Positions 36,601-44,545 of a stretch of DNA of 64,000 nucleotides are shown here, one piece after another. The stretch is from Hyalella azteca (lineage: Eukaryota; Arthropoda; Malacostraca; Amphipoda; Hyalellidae). A program made the translations under genes and the position numbers. The notes beneath the pieces are model-generated. The model was not told where the DNA came from. It worked only from the letters and a program-made list of their open reading frames with translations, and did no database searches. The stretch covers positions 444,388 through 508,387 of the forward strand of contig NW_025936006.1 in the NCBI RefSeq assembly GCF_000764305.2, written 5' to 3'. Each line of letters begins with the position of its first letter. Position 1 is the first letter of the stretch.

Positions 36601-38718
36601 ATCACAAGAATTATCCACATTTAGGATTAAATAATAATAAACTTACGAGAGGATACCAGAGAGATGGAAGATTTCAGCGTTGAGATAAGCCAGGTAGCTC
36701 ATAACGAAGATGAAGACAGGCTCGATGACACGCACGCCTTTTGTGAACCTACACGCAAATCGTGACTTCTTAAATATTCAACTCCTTAAGAAGCATATTA
36801 CAAAATCTATCTTTTCCTGCCATCAAAATAATATTCTATAAATTCTAATACTTTAGGACCAGTTGGATTAGATTATTTCATTTATGTGTTTCGAAGGTCC
36901 AATTCAAGATGGAGATACACGACTTCATGATACACGAGTGTTGCAGCTAATTTGGATATGAATATCACAAATAAACTATAATGGCAATGATGTCTCATGA
37001 CGAGCTGACCTCGTGACGAAGGCGGTGAGGAAGCCCCATACAATGCCGACGGCGGTGCCCCCCAGGGCGACCAGCAGGAACGAGGCGATGGCGGCGAAGT
37101 AGTCCTGCAGGATGAGGTTCTCCTGACCAAGGTGCGAGAAGCCCTCGAACATGTGGTACAGCACCTGTGGGGACATCGGTTGTGGTAGGGACTATATAAA
37201 GCCCTCGAACATGTGGTACAGCACCTGTGGGGACATAAGTTGTGGTAGGGACTATATAAAGCCCTCGAACATGTGGTACAGCACCTGTGGGGACATCGGG
37301 GTTGTGGTATGGTCTATAGAAAGCCCTCCAACATGTTTAAGTTTTCTACAAATTTTACAATGTTAATGATCACCACTTCCCCTTACCATAGTAATAAAAA
37401 GCAATTAGGTAAAGATGTGACCATACCATACCAAAGAGTTCTGCCCACAGTGACATAAAACAATTAAGAGGTGTCACCATAATTGTTTAATTAATGAAGA
37501 GTTTTCAACACAGTGACATAGAGCAAAAGATGACGCCATAGTTGTATAATTACTGAAGAATTCTCACCACAGTGATGCCGTCGTTGAGGAGCGACTCGCC
37601 GAAGACAAGGATGAAGAGCAGCTCCTCGACGTGTATCTCCTCAAAGACGGCGAGCACAGCGACGGGGTCCACGGCGGAGATGAGGGACGAGAAGAGCAGC
37701 ATGTGCAGCAGGGGGATCTCCATGGGGAACAGCCCCGTCAGGTTCAGGGCGTACAGCGAAATTCCTGAGTCGGAGAAAATGAAGTCAACATAGCGAAAAC
37801 GAATACCAAATATCGGAACTAAATTTAAATTTGTTTTGGGGAAACAATGCAGATTAAACTAATATGGTGTCGAGCTGTGGGATATCAACAGCGGATTATA
37901 AGGCCGAAATAAGGAACATCTTGTGCAAAATCATGTGGAAAATACAACAGCCATAATAAGAGGCAAGTGCAGCACGACAGTGGCAAAATACTACATTTGT
38001 TTAACAAGTCTGACCTGGTGACGATGAGCATTCCATTCAAAGCTTTAAACATTAACCAACTTTTTAAGCAATAGTCGCCTTAAATTACTCATTACAATGC
38101 GGTGCACACCGCGTTAAACAAAATTAGTAAATTGAAACCTCTATTTAATAAAAAAACCTCCAGCATTTATTAAAATTAATGCATCAATATTAATTGATCA
38201 CTTTTAACATCAGAAAATAAAAATTGACACATGATCATGGTTTGTCCATGTAGAGTTCTGCACTTGACTTTGACGTCTTAAGAAATTTCGAGGGAACTCA
38301 GTAATGCACTCAGTCCTTGGTACTTCAAACATTTCGGAGAAATTTTGAGATTTTTGGTTGATTTATACTTTTTGGTAGGTAAAATATTAAATTGCAGGTA
38401 TGCAAAGTAGAATAAACGAGAAGAATAAATATATACAACAAAATTGCAAGTTACCAATAGTCAAAGCATTCCAGATGGTGCCGATGACAGCAAAGACCAG
38501 GATGGTGCCGAGATGGTCGAAGAAGAGCCTGTTGGGCATGAAATACCCCGCATCGAGGATGATGGGCGGCAGCATGTAGATGAAGAAGACATCAGCGGTG
38601 AGCGGTGAGACGGACGCCGCGTGGGTGTAGAACAGCAGCAGCCCGATTATCACCCCCAGCACGATGAGCATACACGACTCGGGGAACACCTTCGACAACT
38701 TCGGGGTCATGTGGAAGC
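24468..38718 (-). CDS. Na+/H+ exchanger (SLC9A/NHE, NHE3/Nhe2-like), 18 exons, 5' incomplete
   Basis: Eighteen exons join in frame into about 880 codons; every junction keeps phase, so the gene looks intact from exon 1 on. The protein exchanges Na+ for H+ across the plasma membrane. Membrane-domain signatures, in order: [47 protein letters not shown] (acid residues matching E262 and D267 of human NHE1); [10 protein letters not shown] (arginine matching R440). The cytoplasmic tail starts [12 protein letters not shown] and carries RRxS phosphorylation-type sites, two LPWKR motifs and a final DETQF. The N terminus, including the first transmembrane helices, is missing upstream, and one conserved exon between exons 6 and 7 is not found. 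The NHE3/Nhe2 grouping rests on remembered family style, not on a search. Exon numbers used here count only exons seen. Confidence 0.95.
24868..24903. repeat. Perfect 15-bp inverted repeat in the last NHE intron
   Basis: AATATTGACCTGCAA and its exact complement are separated by six bases. The rest of this intron (24,639-25,134) shows nothing else. Confidence 0.95.
25135..25304 (-). CDS. NHE exon 17
   Basis: Acceptor AATGGACAG, donor GTTAGA. Reads [18 protein letters not shown], then [20 protein letters not shown], then [11 protein letters not shown]. Two further RRxS sites (RRAS, RRSS). GC-rich relative to flanks. Confidence 0.9.
25305..26020. other. Unique part of NHE intron 16
   Basis: No feature supported. 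A plus-strand open frame at 25,417-25,665 has no motif and is probably chance. Confidence 0.6.
26021..26513 (-). repeat. 22-bp array of about 22 donor-like units at exon 16 donor
   Basis: Minus-strand unit near GTGAGACATTAACGTGTGTTCG. The real junction CCCG/GTGAGAC is the first unit boundary, and nearly every unit repeats CG followed by GTGAGAC. Units vary by a few bases, with GTGTCCG and TACCACGT subtypes. Confidence 0.95.
26514..26681 (-). CDS. NHE exon 16
   Basis: Acceptor GATGCTGCAG, donor GTGAGA. Reads [20 protein letters not shown], then [36 protein letters not shown]. Two RRNS sites. Tandem arrays containing the splice sites abut both ends. Confidence 0.9.
26680..26785 (-). repeat. 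Four-copy array repeating the exon 16 acceptor
   Basis: About 29-bp units, each holding GATGCTGCAGACA or a near copy on the minus strand; the copy nearest the exon is the used acceptor. A TTTAATGAT simple repeat follows at 26,790-26,895. Confidence 0.88.
27110..27443 (-). repeat. 29-bp array repeating the exon 15 donor
   Basis: Minus-strand unit CTTTTCTCCGTACGTAACTA followed by ACTACCTTA, with diverged distal copies, about ten in all. The exon 15 end CTTTTCTCC/GTACGT is the first copy. Confidence 0.93.
27435..27590 (-). CDS. NHE exon 15
   Basis: Acceptor GCGGGCAG, donor GTACGT. Reads [17 protein letters not shown], then [33 protein letters not shown]. Second LPWKR motif. Its last nine bases and donor form part of a 29-bp array. 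Confidence 0.87.
27591..28480. other. NHE intron 14, no feature seen
   Basis: 890 bases of AT-rich intron with no repeat at either splice site. Confidence 0.7.
28481..28534 (-). CDS. NHE exon 14 (54 bases)
   Basis: Acceptor CTTTTTAG, donor GTGAGT. Reads [17 protein letters not shown], with an RRTS PKA-type site. A symmetric cassette (phase 1-1), so skipping would keep the frame. Confidence 0.85.
28535..29080. other. NHE intron 13, no feature seen
   Basis: 546 bases. A plus-strand open frame (28,753-29,016) has no motif. Confidence 0.7.
29081..29164 (-). CDS. NHE exon 13
   Basis: Acceptor ACGCTGCAG, donor GTAAAT. Reads [27 protein letters not shown], holding the first LPWKR motif. 84 bases, phase 1 at both ends like exon 12. 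Confidence 0.87.
29215..29330. repeat. Approximately 28-bp tandem repeat in NHE intron 12
   Basis: Four copies of a unit near CATCACAGCAACACA followed by CAGTACATTGCAA. Confidence 0.85.
29488..29680. repeat. 18-bp minisatellite containing ATTAGGGTT
   Basis: About eleven copies of GTTCACATTAGGGTTGGG and variants (GTAG, GCAG endings). Confidence 0.93.
29850..29942. mobile_element. Possible tiny TTAA-flanked MITE relic
   Basis: TTAA then CCCTTTG on the left and CAAGGGG then TTAA on the right, about 85 bases between. The termini are short and imperfect, so this is tentative. The inside resembles 5,615-5,735. Confidence 0.3.
30512..30985 (-). repeat. 68-bp array repeating the exon 12 donor region
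   Basis: Copies start (plus strand, CTGATACTG or CTGCCTGG) at 30,622, 30,690, 30,751, 30,819, 30,887 and 30,955, with older copies before. Each holds, on the minus strand, TCAGTGTACAATGCTGCAG, matching the sequence at the real exon 12 donor. Confidence 0.93.
30985..31068 (-). CDS. NHE exon 12
   Basis: Acceptor CCACCTCCAG, donor GTCAGT. Reads [28 protein letters not shown]. Tandem arrays abut both ends. Confidence 0.85.
31071..31190 (-). repeat. Six 20-bp units packed from the exon 12 acceptor
   Basis: Units start at 31,071, 31,091, 31,111, 31,131, 31,151 and 31,171. The minus-strand unit is near GACGCACCTATGACCTCC, and the exon-proximal copy provides the pyrimidine tract just before AG. Confidence 0.93.
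31191..31945. other. Rest of NHE intron 11
   Basis: AT-rich, nothing recognised beyond the acceptor array. Confidence 0.6.
31946..32015 (-). CDS. NHE exon 11
   Basis: Acceptor GTTACCAG, donor GTCAGT. Reads [23 protein letters not shown]. The donor was chosen because it alone keeps phase with exon 12. Confidence 0.82.
32016..32162 (-). repeat. 18-bp array next to the exon 11 acceptor
   Basis: About seven units of CTGATTTGATGTTCTGGT on the minus strand. The acceptor context TTTGATGTTATGTTACCAG is a variant of the unit. Confidence 0.9.
32590..33165 (-). repeat. Diverged duplication including the exon 10 end and donor
   Basis: 32,584-32,615 matches 33,121-33,152 (GATACAAA, CTT, AACTTGCGGAGGTGGTA), which is the end of exon 10 plus its donor; the distal copy has AT in place of the donor GT. 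Between them GGGAACCAGCCCC occurs twice (about 32,979 and 33,068), and CCCTGTCAATGAG repeats at 32,860-32,905. Confidence 0.7.
33131..33259 (-). CDS. NHE exon 10
   Basis: Acceptor GCGTGCAG, donor GTTTGT. Exactly 43 codons: [18 protein letters not shown] to [11 protein letters not shown]. Confidence 0.9.
33260..33565. other. NHE intron 9, no feature seen
   Basis: 306 bases without an array. Confidence 0.7.
33566..33689 (-). CDS. NHE exon 9
   Basis: Acceptor CCTTACAG, donor GTGAGT. Reads [18 protein letters not shown], then [22 protein letters not shown]. Confidence 0.92.
33839..34054 (-). CDS. NHE exon 8 (proximal tail)
   Basis: Acceptor TTCTTCAG, donor GTATGT. Reads [18 protein letters not shown], then [34 protein letters not shown] second in-frame reading runs through the donor to a stop at NDEH, so intron retention would truncate the tail. 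Confidence 0.92.
34181..34314 (-). repeat. 67-bp duplication ending at the exon 7 donor
   Basis: Two nearly identical copies, 34,181-34,247 and 34,248-34,314. The exon-proximal copy ends at the last exon base, so the donor GTACGTTATAACT is present twice. Confidence 0.95.
34314..34384 (-). CDS. NHE exon 7
   Basis: Acceptor GGGTGCAG, donor GTACGT. Reads [24 protein letters not shown]. 71 bases. It starts on a whole codon, so the missing upstream segment would be frame-neutral. Confidence 0.92.
34755..34844 (-). repeat. 15-bp array, six units, NHE intron 6
   Basis: Minus-strand unit CTTGTGAGGGTAGGG, G-rich, directly beyond the donor array. Confidence 0.95.
34845..34945 (-). repeat. 32-bp array with three copies of the exon 6 donor
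   Basis: Each unit reads TTCACCGTGTTTGTGCAG then GTGCGTGTTGC on the minus strand. Donor positions after 34,924, 34,892 and 34,860. 32 is not a multiple of three, so the distal donors would shift the frame. Confidence 0.95.
34924..35126 (-). CDS. NHE exon 6 (last transmembrane helices)
   Basis: Acceptor ATTTTCAG, donor GTGCGT. Reads [11 protein letters not shown], then [19 protein letters not shown], then [12 protein letters not shown]. Ends on a whole codon. The donor is the outermost of three tandem copies. Confidence 0.95.
35127..35960. other. Part of NHE intron 5
   Basis: AT-rich, nothing recognised. Confidence 0.6.
35961..36092 (-). repeat. Degenerate array at the exon 5 donor
   Basis: GCACGGTATGGAAGGCA (plus strand) and variants occur four to five times, the last, GCACGGAATGAAAGGCATCA, lying just inside the donor GTACGT. 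Confidence 0.7.
36091..36308 (-). CDS. NHE exon 5
   Basis: Acceptor TCGTGCAG, donor GTACGT. Reads [12 protein letters not shown], then [20 protein letters not shown], then FMFLGVSTV, a family signature, ending SVYRVIG. Confidence 0.95.
36309..36646. other. NHE intron 4, no feature seen
   Basis: 338 bases without an array. Confidence 0.7.
36647..36748 (-). CDS. NHE exon 4
   Basis: Acceptor GCGTGTAG, donor GTAAGT. Reads [20 protein letters not shown], then [14 protein letters not shown]. Confidence 0.93.
37010..37164 (-). CDS. NHE exon 3
   Basis: Acceptor CCCCACAG, donor GTCAGC. Reads [13 protein letters not shown], then [25 protein letters not shown]. The first 24 exon bases and the acceptor occur in three tandem copies upstream. 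Confidence 0.95.
37141..37335 (-). repeat. 60-bp array with three copies of the exon 3 acceptor
   Basis: Copies at 37,141-37,200, 37,201-37,260 and 37,261-37,322 plus a fragment. Each carries the first 24 exon bases, the acceptor ATGTCCCCACAG and upstream intron. Copies one and two differ by only a few bases. Confidence 0.97.
37390..37575 (-). repeat. Degenerate ~60-bp array at the exon 2 donor
   Basis: AAGAGTTCTGCCCACAGTGA, AAGAGTTTTCAACACAGTGA and AAGAATTCTCACCACAGTGA (plus strand) start near 37,434, 37,497 and 37,556; the last spans the real donor. Confidence 0.8.
37568..37764 (-). CDS. NHE exon 2 (ion-binding core)
   Basis: Acceptor CCGACTCAG, donor GTGAGA. Encodes [12 protein letters not shown], then [19 protein letters not shown] and [12 protein letters not shown]. 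The donor region lies in a degenerate tandem array. Confidence 0.95.
37765..38454. other. NHE intron 1, no feature seen
   Basis: 690 bases of AT-rich intron, no array. Confidence 0.7.
38455..38718 (-). CDS. NHE exon 1 of those seen (membrane core)
   Basis: Acceptor CTCCTGCAG, donor GTAACT. Reads [16 protein letters not shown], then a hydrophobic helix ([14 protein letters not shown]), then [20 protein letters not shown], the classic inhibitor-site helix, then [19 protein letters not shown]. It begins two bases into a codon, so an upstream exon must supply one base. Confidence 0.95.
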
Positions 38719-38878
38719 CTGCAGGAGAGGAGTGGATCAATTTAATTTGTAATGTAATGAACGTTTAACAAGTAATTTTTTTTACTTTCTTTATCTTTTA
38801 TCTACGTAAAATTTGCATGGAATATTATCATTCAGAGCTCATCTCACCGTAATCCGTCGTTATGATCAGTCACAGGAG

Positions 38879-39045
38879 TATACTCGGTAAACTACCATAC
38901 CCTACACATCTAGTATACTAGGTTCACCACTACCATACCCTACACAGCTAGTATACTAGGCTCACTACCATACCCTACACAGCGAGTATACTAGGCTCTC
39001 TACCATACCCTACACAGCGAGTAAACTAGGTTCACTACCTACTTT
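38879..39045. repeat. 35-38-bp minisatellite upstream of exon 1
   Basis: Four copies of TACCATACCCTACACAGC followed by the palindrome-like AGTATACTAGG. Confidence 0.93.
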
Positions 39046-39136
39046 CGAGAGCCGAGCATCATTCCAATATTCAAAAGAATATCGATTGAGAGGCAATTGT
39101 ATAAAATGCATAACATATAATCTGAATGACATTTAC

Positions 39137-39224
39137 GGACGGGCAAGACGAGAAGTAGACATCCTATGTAGGCCTCGACATACTTCTTCCCATGAGCTGA
39201 CTTGAGCGGATCGTTCCTTATATA
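39137..39224 (-). other. Candidate upstream NHE exon, weak
   Basis: Acceptor CCCTGCCAG and donor GTAAAT bracket 88 bases reading YIRNDPLKSAHGKKYVEAYI then GCLLLVLPV, a possible membrane helix. It ends in phase 1, as exon 1 requires. But I do not see the W..LA..AK pattern expected before GFH in NHE proteins, so this may be chance. Confidence 0.22.
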
Positions 39225-42200
39225 CTGGCAGGGATGAGCAGAAACTGGTTAAATTTTTAAATACCTGGTTAAATAAATAAAAACAGCTAAATACTCGCGT
39301 ACTACTGATAACGTCAAAAACACTCCAGCCACTACTTTGTCATTCAAAGAGAGTGTTTCTCCCCTTACCTCCGCCCTCTACATGCATTAAGAAACAGACA
39401 AAATGCTGGCTGAGTGTCCACGGTTGAGGCAAGATCGTTGCGAGATCTGAATGCTTTAAATGTTTGAGAAATTTATCTATGGCAGGCGTATTCAAATGCC
39501 ACCGGCATGGAAGGTGTGCTAAGACGATGAGGAACGGGCAGCGCAGCTAATACCATGGCTTCCCTGTGCAGCTGAATGATTCCACTATAAAGTCAGGGTT
39601 TAAGTTCCAGGTTTCATTCCTTCTCCAGCAGGGGTAAGAAATTCGCAAGTTTAACGGATGCTTCCGTAAAATTGAATACAATAATATAAAAAGTTCATGT
39701 AACTAATATTATACTAGAATATTATATGTATCATTTTACTATACATGATGAGACACGAAAAATCTCATCTACGAAAGGGCCATTTACTGTCACTGAATTA
39801 ACCGCGTAAACTGCTATAGGCTGAAATCGCTGATTGGTACTTACCTCAATCTTTTCAATGGATGGAATTTAAAGCTCTAAAAACCAAATCCTGCACGACT
39901 GCAGCCAGCAATGCCTTTCGACAACGAATACACAGTCCGTATCTGCGTACATGACGAGACTCGATCGAATAAGGAAGCTTTATATAGAATGGCATGCGCA
40001 ATAGTCGAGCCTTCGTCCCACATGTGAATTTCGTCCTTAGCATCTAAGATTAAAAGACATTTTATGAAGACTGCAATATCGACGCTTGTGTCACAACTCT
40101 CAGTGACTCGAATTTTTGCGACAACTATTACATGGACATTTACGAATCTATATAGCAGCAAATTTTCCTATAGTCGTTTGCATGCGTCTCAAAATATATA
40201 GTGAGCAATGAGCATTGAAACTCTAGGTATTACGATTAATTTCCACGTACATGATTAATTAAATTTTCATGCACAACATTGATTATGAGGAACCTATTAA
40301 TTAATAAACTCATTATAAGGAATACACCGGACAACAGTGGTAGGTTTCCATTCTTCGGAGGCTGACGCCGAGACGTCAAAAATTTACCCACAAAAACATC
40401 ATAAGTTCCATGTAAAAATCCCAGACAAGATTTTAAGAGAACGCTGCTCATTTTATATCGAGAATCCGCTTGCACAAAATCCGGTTCGCAATTTTCACGC
40501 GACTTGCATTACTTATTTGTTGGTTACTAGCGCCAACCAAGTCATCAATATCAGAATAGTTTATTCGCTTTCGATATTCCAACTAAAATTTCGAAGGTAA
40601 TCATATGGCATTTCAATAGAAGAATTTGACCATCAGACATTAACAACACAAACTTTTCTAACCAAATCAGCCCCAAACAGTGCGACATATATTGGATGCA
40701 AATAGCTTTGCAAATCGAATTTGAAGTTTTGCAAGAAATAATGTCAAGATTTCCATATGAATTCAGAATTCAAGGTGATTAGTCTGGTGAACAATTAATA
40801 AAGTTCACGTCGCCATGATAAATAACGGTAAACTCAAGGCCCCAGACGAGGCACAACTAGAAACTGCTTCTTCTGCTCCTGGTCAATTTCCCGAAATTCA
40901 AAAAAAAATTCACCTCATCCTCGGGAACAAAACCTTAAAAGTCATATAAGCTCCTGATGAACTTGACAACAGTTCGCACGTTTAAAGGTCAGCTGCCTAA
41001 ATGGCTGCTACTCGGCTTACCATGTATAAAAATAAGGAGCTAATCGGCGCCAGTCAATCAACGACCGCTCATATTTCGTCTATGTTATTTATCATGGTAT
41101 ATATTGTACATACTCAGCTACAGTATGGATGGCGTTGGGGCACATCATAGTTTCAAAAATAAAAATCTACAATTGAGGATAACTGTAATCATTCATCACA
41201 AAGTTAAAAAATCAAGACGTTAACATTCGAGTAACAAATAAATCTAATCTGTCATTGCCAACAATACTACAACACAAGACGAGCAGAGAGCGTTGAGCAT
41301 TGCAACAAGCCCTTTTTAGTGATGCGCATGAAACAGCACATGTATTTAATTTAAATTTGTCAGAAAAGATTGTCTCTCACCTTATATGTCATAACAATGA
41401 TTAGGCAAGTTGAACTGCAAATATGTGCAGTACTAGTAAAATTAACGTCATCGTCATAATTAAGACGATGTAGTGAGCGAGGCACTTCGATGTACCTCAA
41501 TCTTCTGAATCGTATATCGCGTGAAAAAACTCTTCTTCATAATTCACAAACATGGTGATGAGAATAAAAACGTTTTATGCATAATTGGAACGGTTACTTT
41601 TAATGCTTACGTTAAAAAGGCCCCAAATCATGTTTTAATAATAATATCTAAGACCCTAAAGAGGCATCTCAACGGCCCGCACTGGAAAGTCCACGATGGC
41701 CGCTCCTCGGAATACCGAAGGCTGCGCAGGTATCCTTGATTCTTAAGATAGCTGAATACAAAGCTCATGAAAATTACATCAGGGAGTCTATTAATATGAA
41801 GATAATACGTCCAAATCGAAGAGTATTCAATCTGAAGTCATGAAAGTAGTTCGACATTAAAGCGGCTATTCTTAGCTAACAAAAAGCTGATCGAACTAAC
41901 GCTGGCAGTTCTTGCTCATAACGATATTTTTAGCTGTGCTATAGTCTGGCACCTAATCGATAATATGTGGTTTCGTTATAAATAAACACTACTACTGTAT
42001 CTCAATGAACATGACGGTGAAGAAATACATAAATCGCATCCATTTGCTCAGAATTAACGATTACATAGATATACATGCATTCTATTTCGACATACTTATA
42101 ACCAAATATACATAAAACGTGACCAATCATGATTACATAATTTTTATCTGGTCTCTTAATTTCATTCAAGTTTCTTATGCAGCTATCGAAAACATCGACT

Positions 42201-42772
42201 GATGTTTACTCAACTCGTGCACACAGGGCAGCTGCTGGCTTGAAATATTCATCATGGGGATCAAGGGCAAAAAGCTTTATTCGCTAAGCCTGATCACGAA
42301 GTGGGGACAGACGTGATTAATTTGAATATCAATGGGTCCTGTAAACTTGAGTATTACATGATTCCTGGTAGACCAAGTCACATGAATGTCTCTCTAGTCT
42401 CAGAAAGGTTTGGCACTGTGACGCAGCTTGTGTGGATATAGGACTAGTTTTTGTGATGTCTCTACAAGAGAACGAATGCAGTGCAGATCTGAAACGCTAT
42501 CTTGTTCCCAGTGACAACTGGATTGGTTCTACCGCCTATACTGACCAGCATATTAGGAGTTTTCTGCCATAGATCATCTTAATACGCCGCGAAAAGCAGA
42601 GCACCTCAAGTTAATAATAAACTAGGAGTTAAAATATCTACAGTAAGAAAAGCAATAGCGAAGCCGTAGGAAAATTCTGTTTTTGCAAGACGCCAGCGTC
42701 GGTCTCAACGGACAGTGTTAGAGCTCGCAGCCGCACTTTATAGCCGTAGTCTCAGGATTAGCCTTCGTTAAA
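39225..42772. other. Non-coding, nothing recognised
   Basis: Either a long 5' intron of the exchanger or intergenic DNA. No exon or repeat that I can support. Confidence 0.5.
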
Positions 42773-43020
42773 TATTCGTGTTTTGGACCAACAGCCTCGT
42801 CTTCTTGCCAGAAGAAAATATGTATATTTACATTATACAATATGTATAAATATGCATATTCGTGTTTTAAACCAACAGCCTTATCTTTTTACCGCAGAAG
42901 CAAATATGTACATTTATACTATACAGCATCTACAACCAACAGTGTTTGCTGCAGTGTTTTAAACCAACAGCCTTGTCTTGTTGCCAGAATTTTTGAACTA
43001 AGAGTCTTGTCTGCCCGCCA
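42773..43020 (+). repeat. Degenerate ~84-bp tandem repeat
   Basis: TATTCGTGTTTTGGACCAAC at 42,773 and TATTCGTGTTTTAAACCAAC at 42,857, then further CCAACAGCCTTGTCTTGTTG copies. Confidence 0.8.
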
Positions 43021-44289
43021 GAAGAGCAGTTTGCAGACTTGACGTGCATACATAAAAGGATGGACAATTTGATCTAAGAGCTGAAAAAAGTGGAAAATTC
43101 TTTGTACAATTACAAACTGGAAAAGAACGAGCTTCATATGGCAGAAAAAAATGTAATGAATTAAATGAGAGAGAATTAAATATTAATTATTTGGAAGATT
43201 ATTAATTATTAAACGCAAGGCACTCGTAATGATTGCATACATATAAAACAATTTTGTTCTCTACACAGCCATGGTTCCCTGATAGCACACACGTACTTCG
43301 TACAATTTTACCCTCATATATAGAGTCGCTATAGCAAATAATAGAGCTAGCGAACAATGAGGGCGTTTGAAGAAAGCCCTGTTCTCAACAGAATGCGTAG
43401 ATCAATGCTGATGACAATCTTTTGATTAATCGCAGCAATTTTTATTTCGCCAATGGTATCATCAAGAAACAGGTACATAAAAACTGTTATAACAAGCATT
43501 AGTCATACAAGTTATAATACAATGCCTCCCTCGCCAGTAGCTGATCAAGGTATAAGAGTTAAATAAGTAAAGCTACTGTTAATACTCTACCACAAGAAGC
43601 GATTCGTTCGCCTCGCCGCTGTCATTTTGTGCGGCCAAAATGTGCGTTGGAGGCTCGTATAAAAAAACTTGTAAGCTGGGCTCTCATTCCTTCACATGTA
43701 AGCTGAACTTTGCTCCTTGTGTCGTAAAAAATGTTATGTCATAGTAAATCAATCTGTTGATTAGCCGTACACAGCATGAAGTTTTGATAACCATGTGTTA
43801 CGTCACGAATACAATAAAATCTGGAACTGGTTTCTTTTCAATTTTATGAGTAAATTTTATGTTCATTAATATTGGTAAACAATTAGATATCAATACCGCC
43901 CAAAATTAAGAATATCATTTGCGGGCAGTTGCATGGTTATTACACTAGGTTAAAGCGACAGGAATTTAAAAGATTTTAATCATATATCCAGCGGTAAATT
44001 CATCCAAGTCTTTACTTATTTCTGTCGGATAAAGTCTTAAGCATATTGCAAGGCCGGGGAGCATTCTTGTCCTAGAATTAACGTCCCAGCGGCCGTCAGC
44101 TAGTAGAGAAAAATTAAAGCTGTAGACTAGATCTTAATTAATGATTAAAAATTTTCAATTTAAAAATTCTATCATTAGGTAATTTTGAATGTAATTGTTG
44201 AAGTGAAAAACTGAATCAGAATTACAGCAATCATGTTAATAATGACAACGAACATCGCAGGTCCACGCTTTGGTTGCCGGTTCAGGGAC
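43021..44289. other. Non-coding, nothing recognised
   Basis: No gene or clear repeat seen. Confidence 0.5.
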
Positions 44290-44309
44290 TACATCAATTA
44301 TTTCCGGGT

Positions 44310-44545
44310 TTTATTTATTTGTCACTTCTATAGTAGTAATTGATTGACGGACTTGGGATCGGTATAATGTTTATTAGTGAACCCGACACCAGTTTTTGTG
44401 ACAACTCAACGAACGAACTCGTCCCCCAGGTTGGCGGCAGACGCCGTTTATCGTCACGCGACTCTCGCGCCCCTCCGTATAGCGGGACGCGTCCCCAGTT
44501 TCTGGCCGGAACTGAAGGATCTCACGACTCTTGAAAATCGGCAAC
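44310..44545 (+). repeat. Dispersed repeat, copy 1
   Basis: About 235 bases matching 48,860-49,085 closely (CCAGTTTTTGTGACAACTC, AGGTTGGCGGCAGACG, TTTCTGGCCGGAACTGAAGG). Both copies keep an open frame (GLGIGIM, CDNSTNELVPQVGGRR, FLAGTEGSHD), which suggests a transposon fragment or SINE. Class unknown. Confidence 0.88.

Noticed and set aside
37151..37366. Plus-strand frame with repeated [10 protein letters not shown]
   Set aside because: It is antisense to the triplicated exon 3 acceptor repeat.
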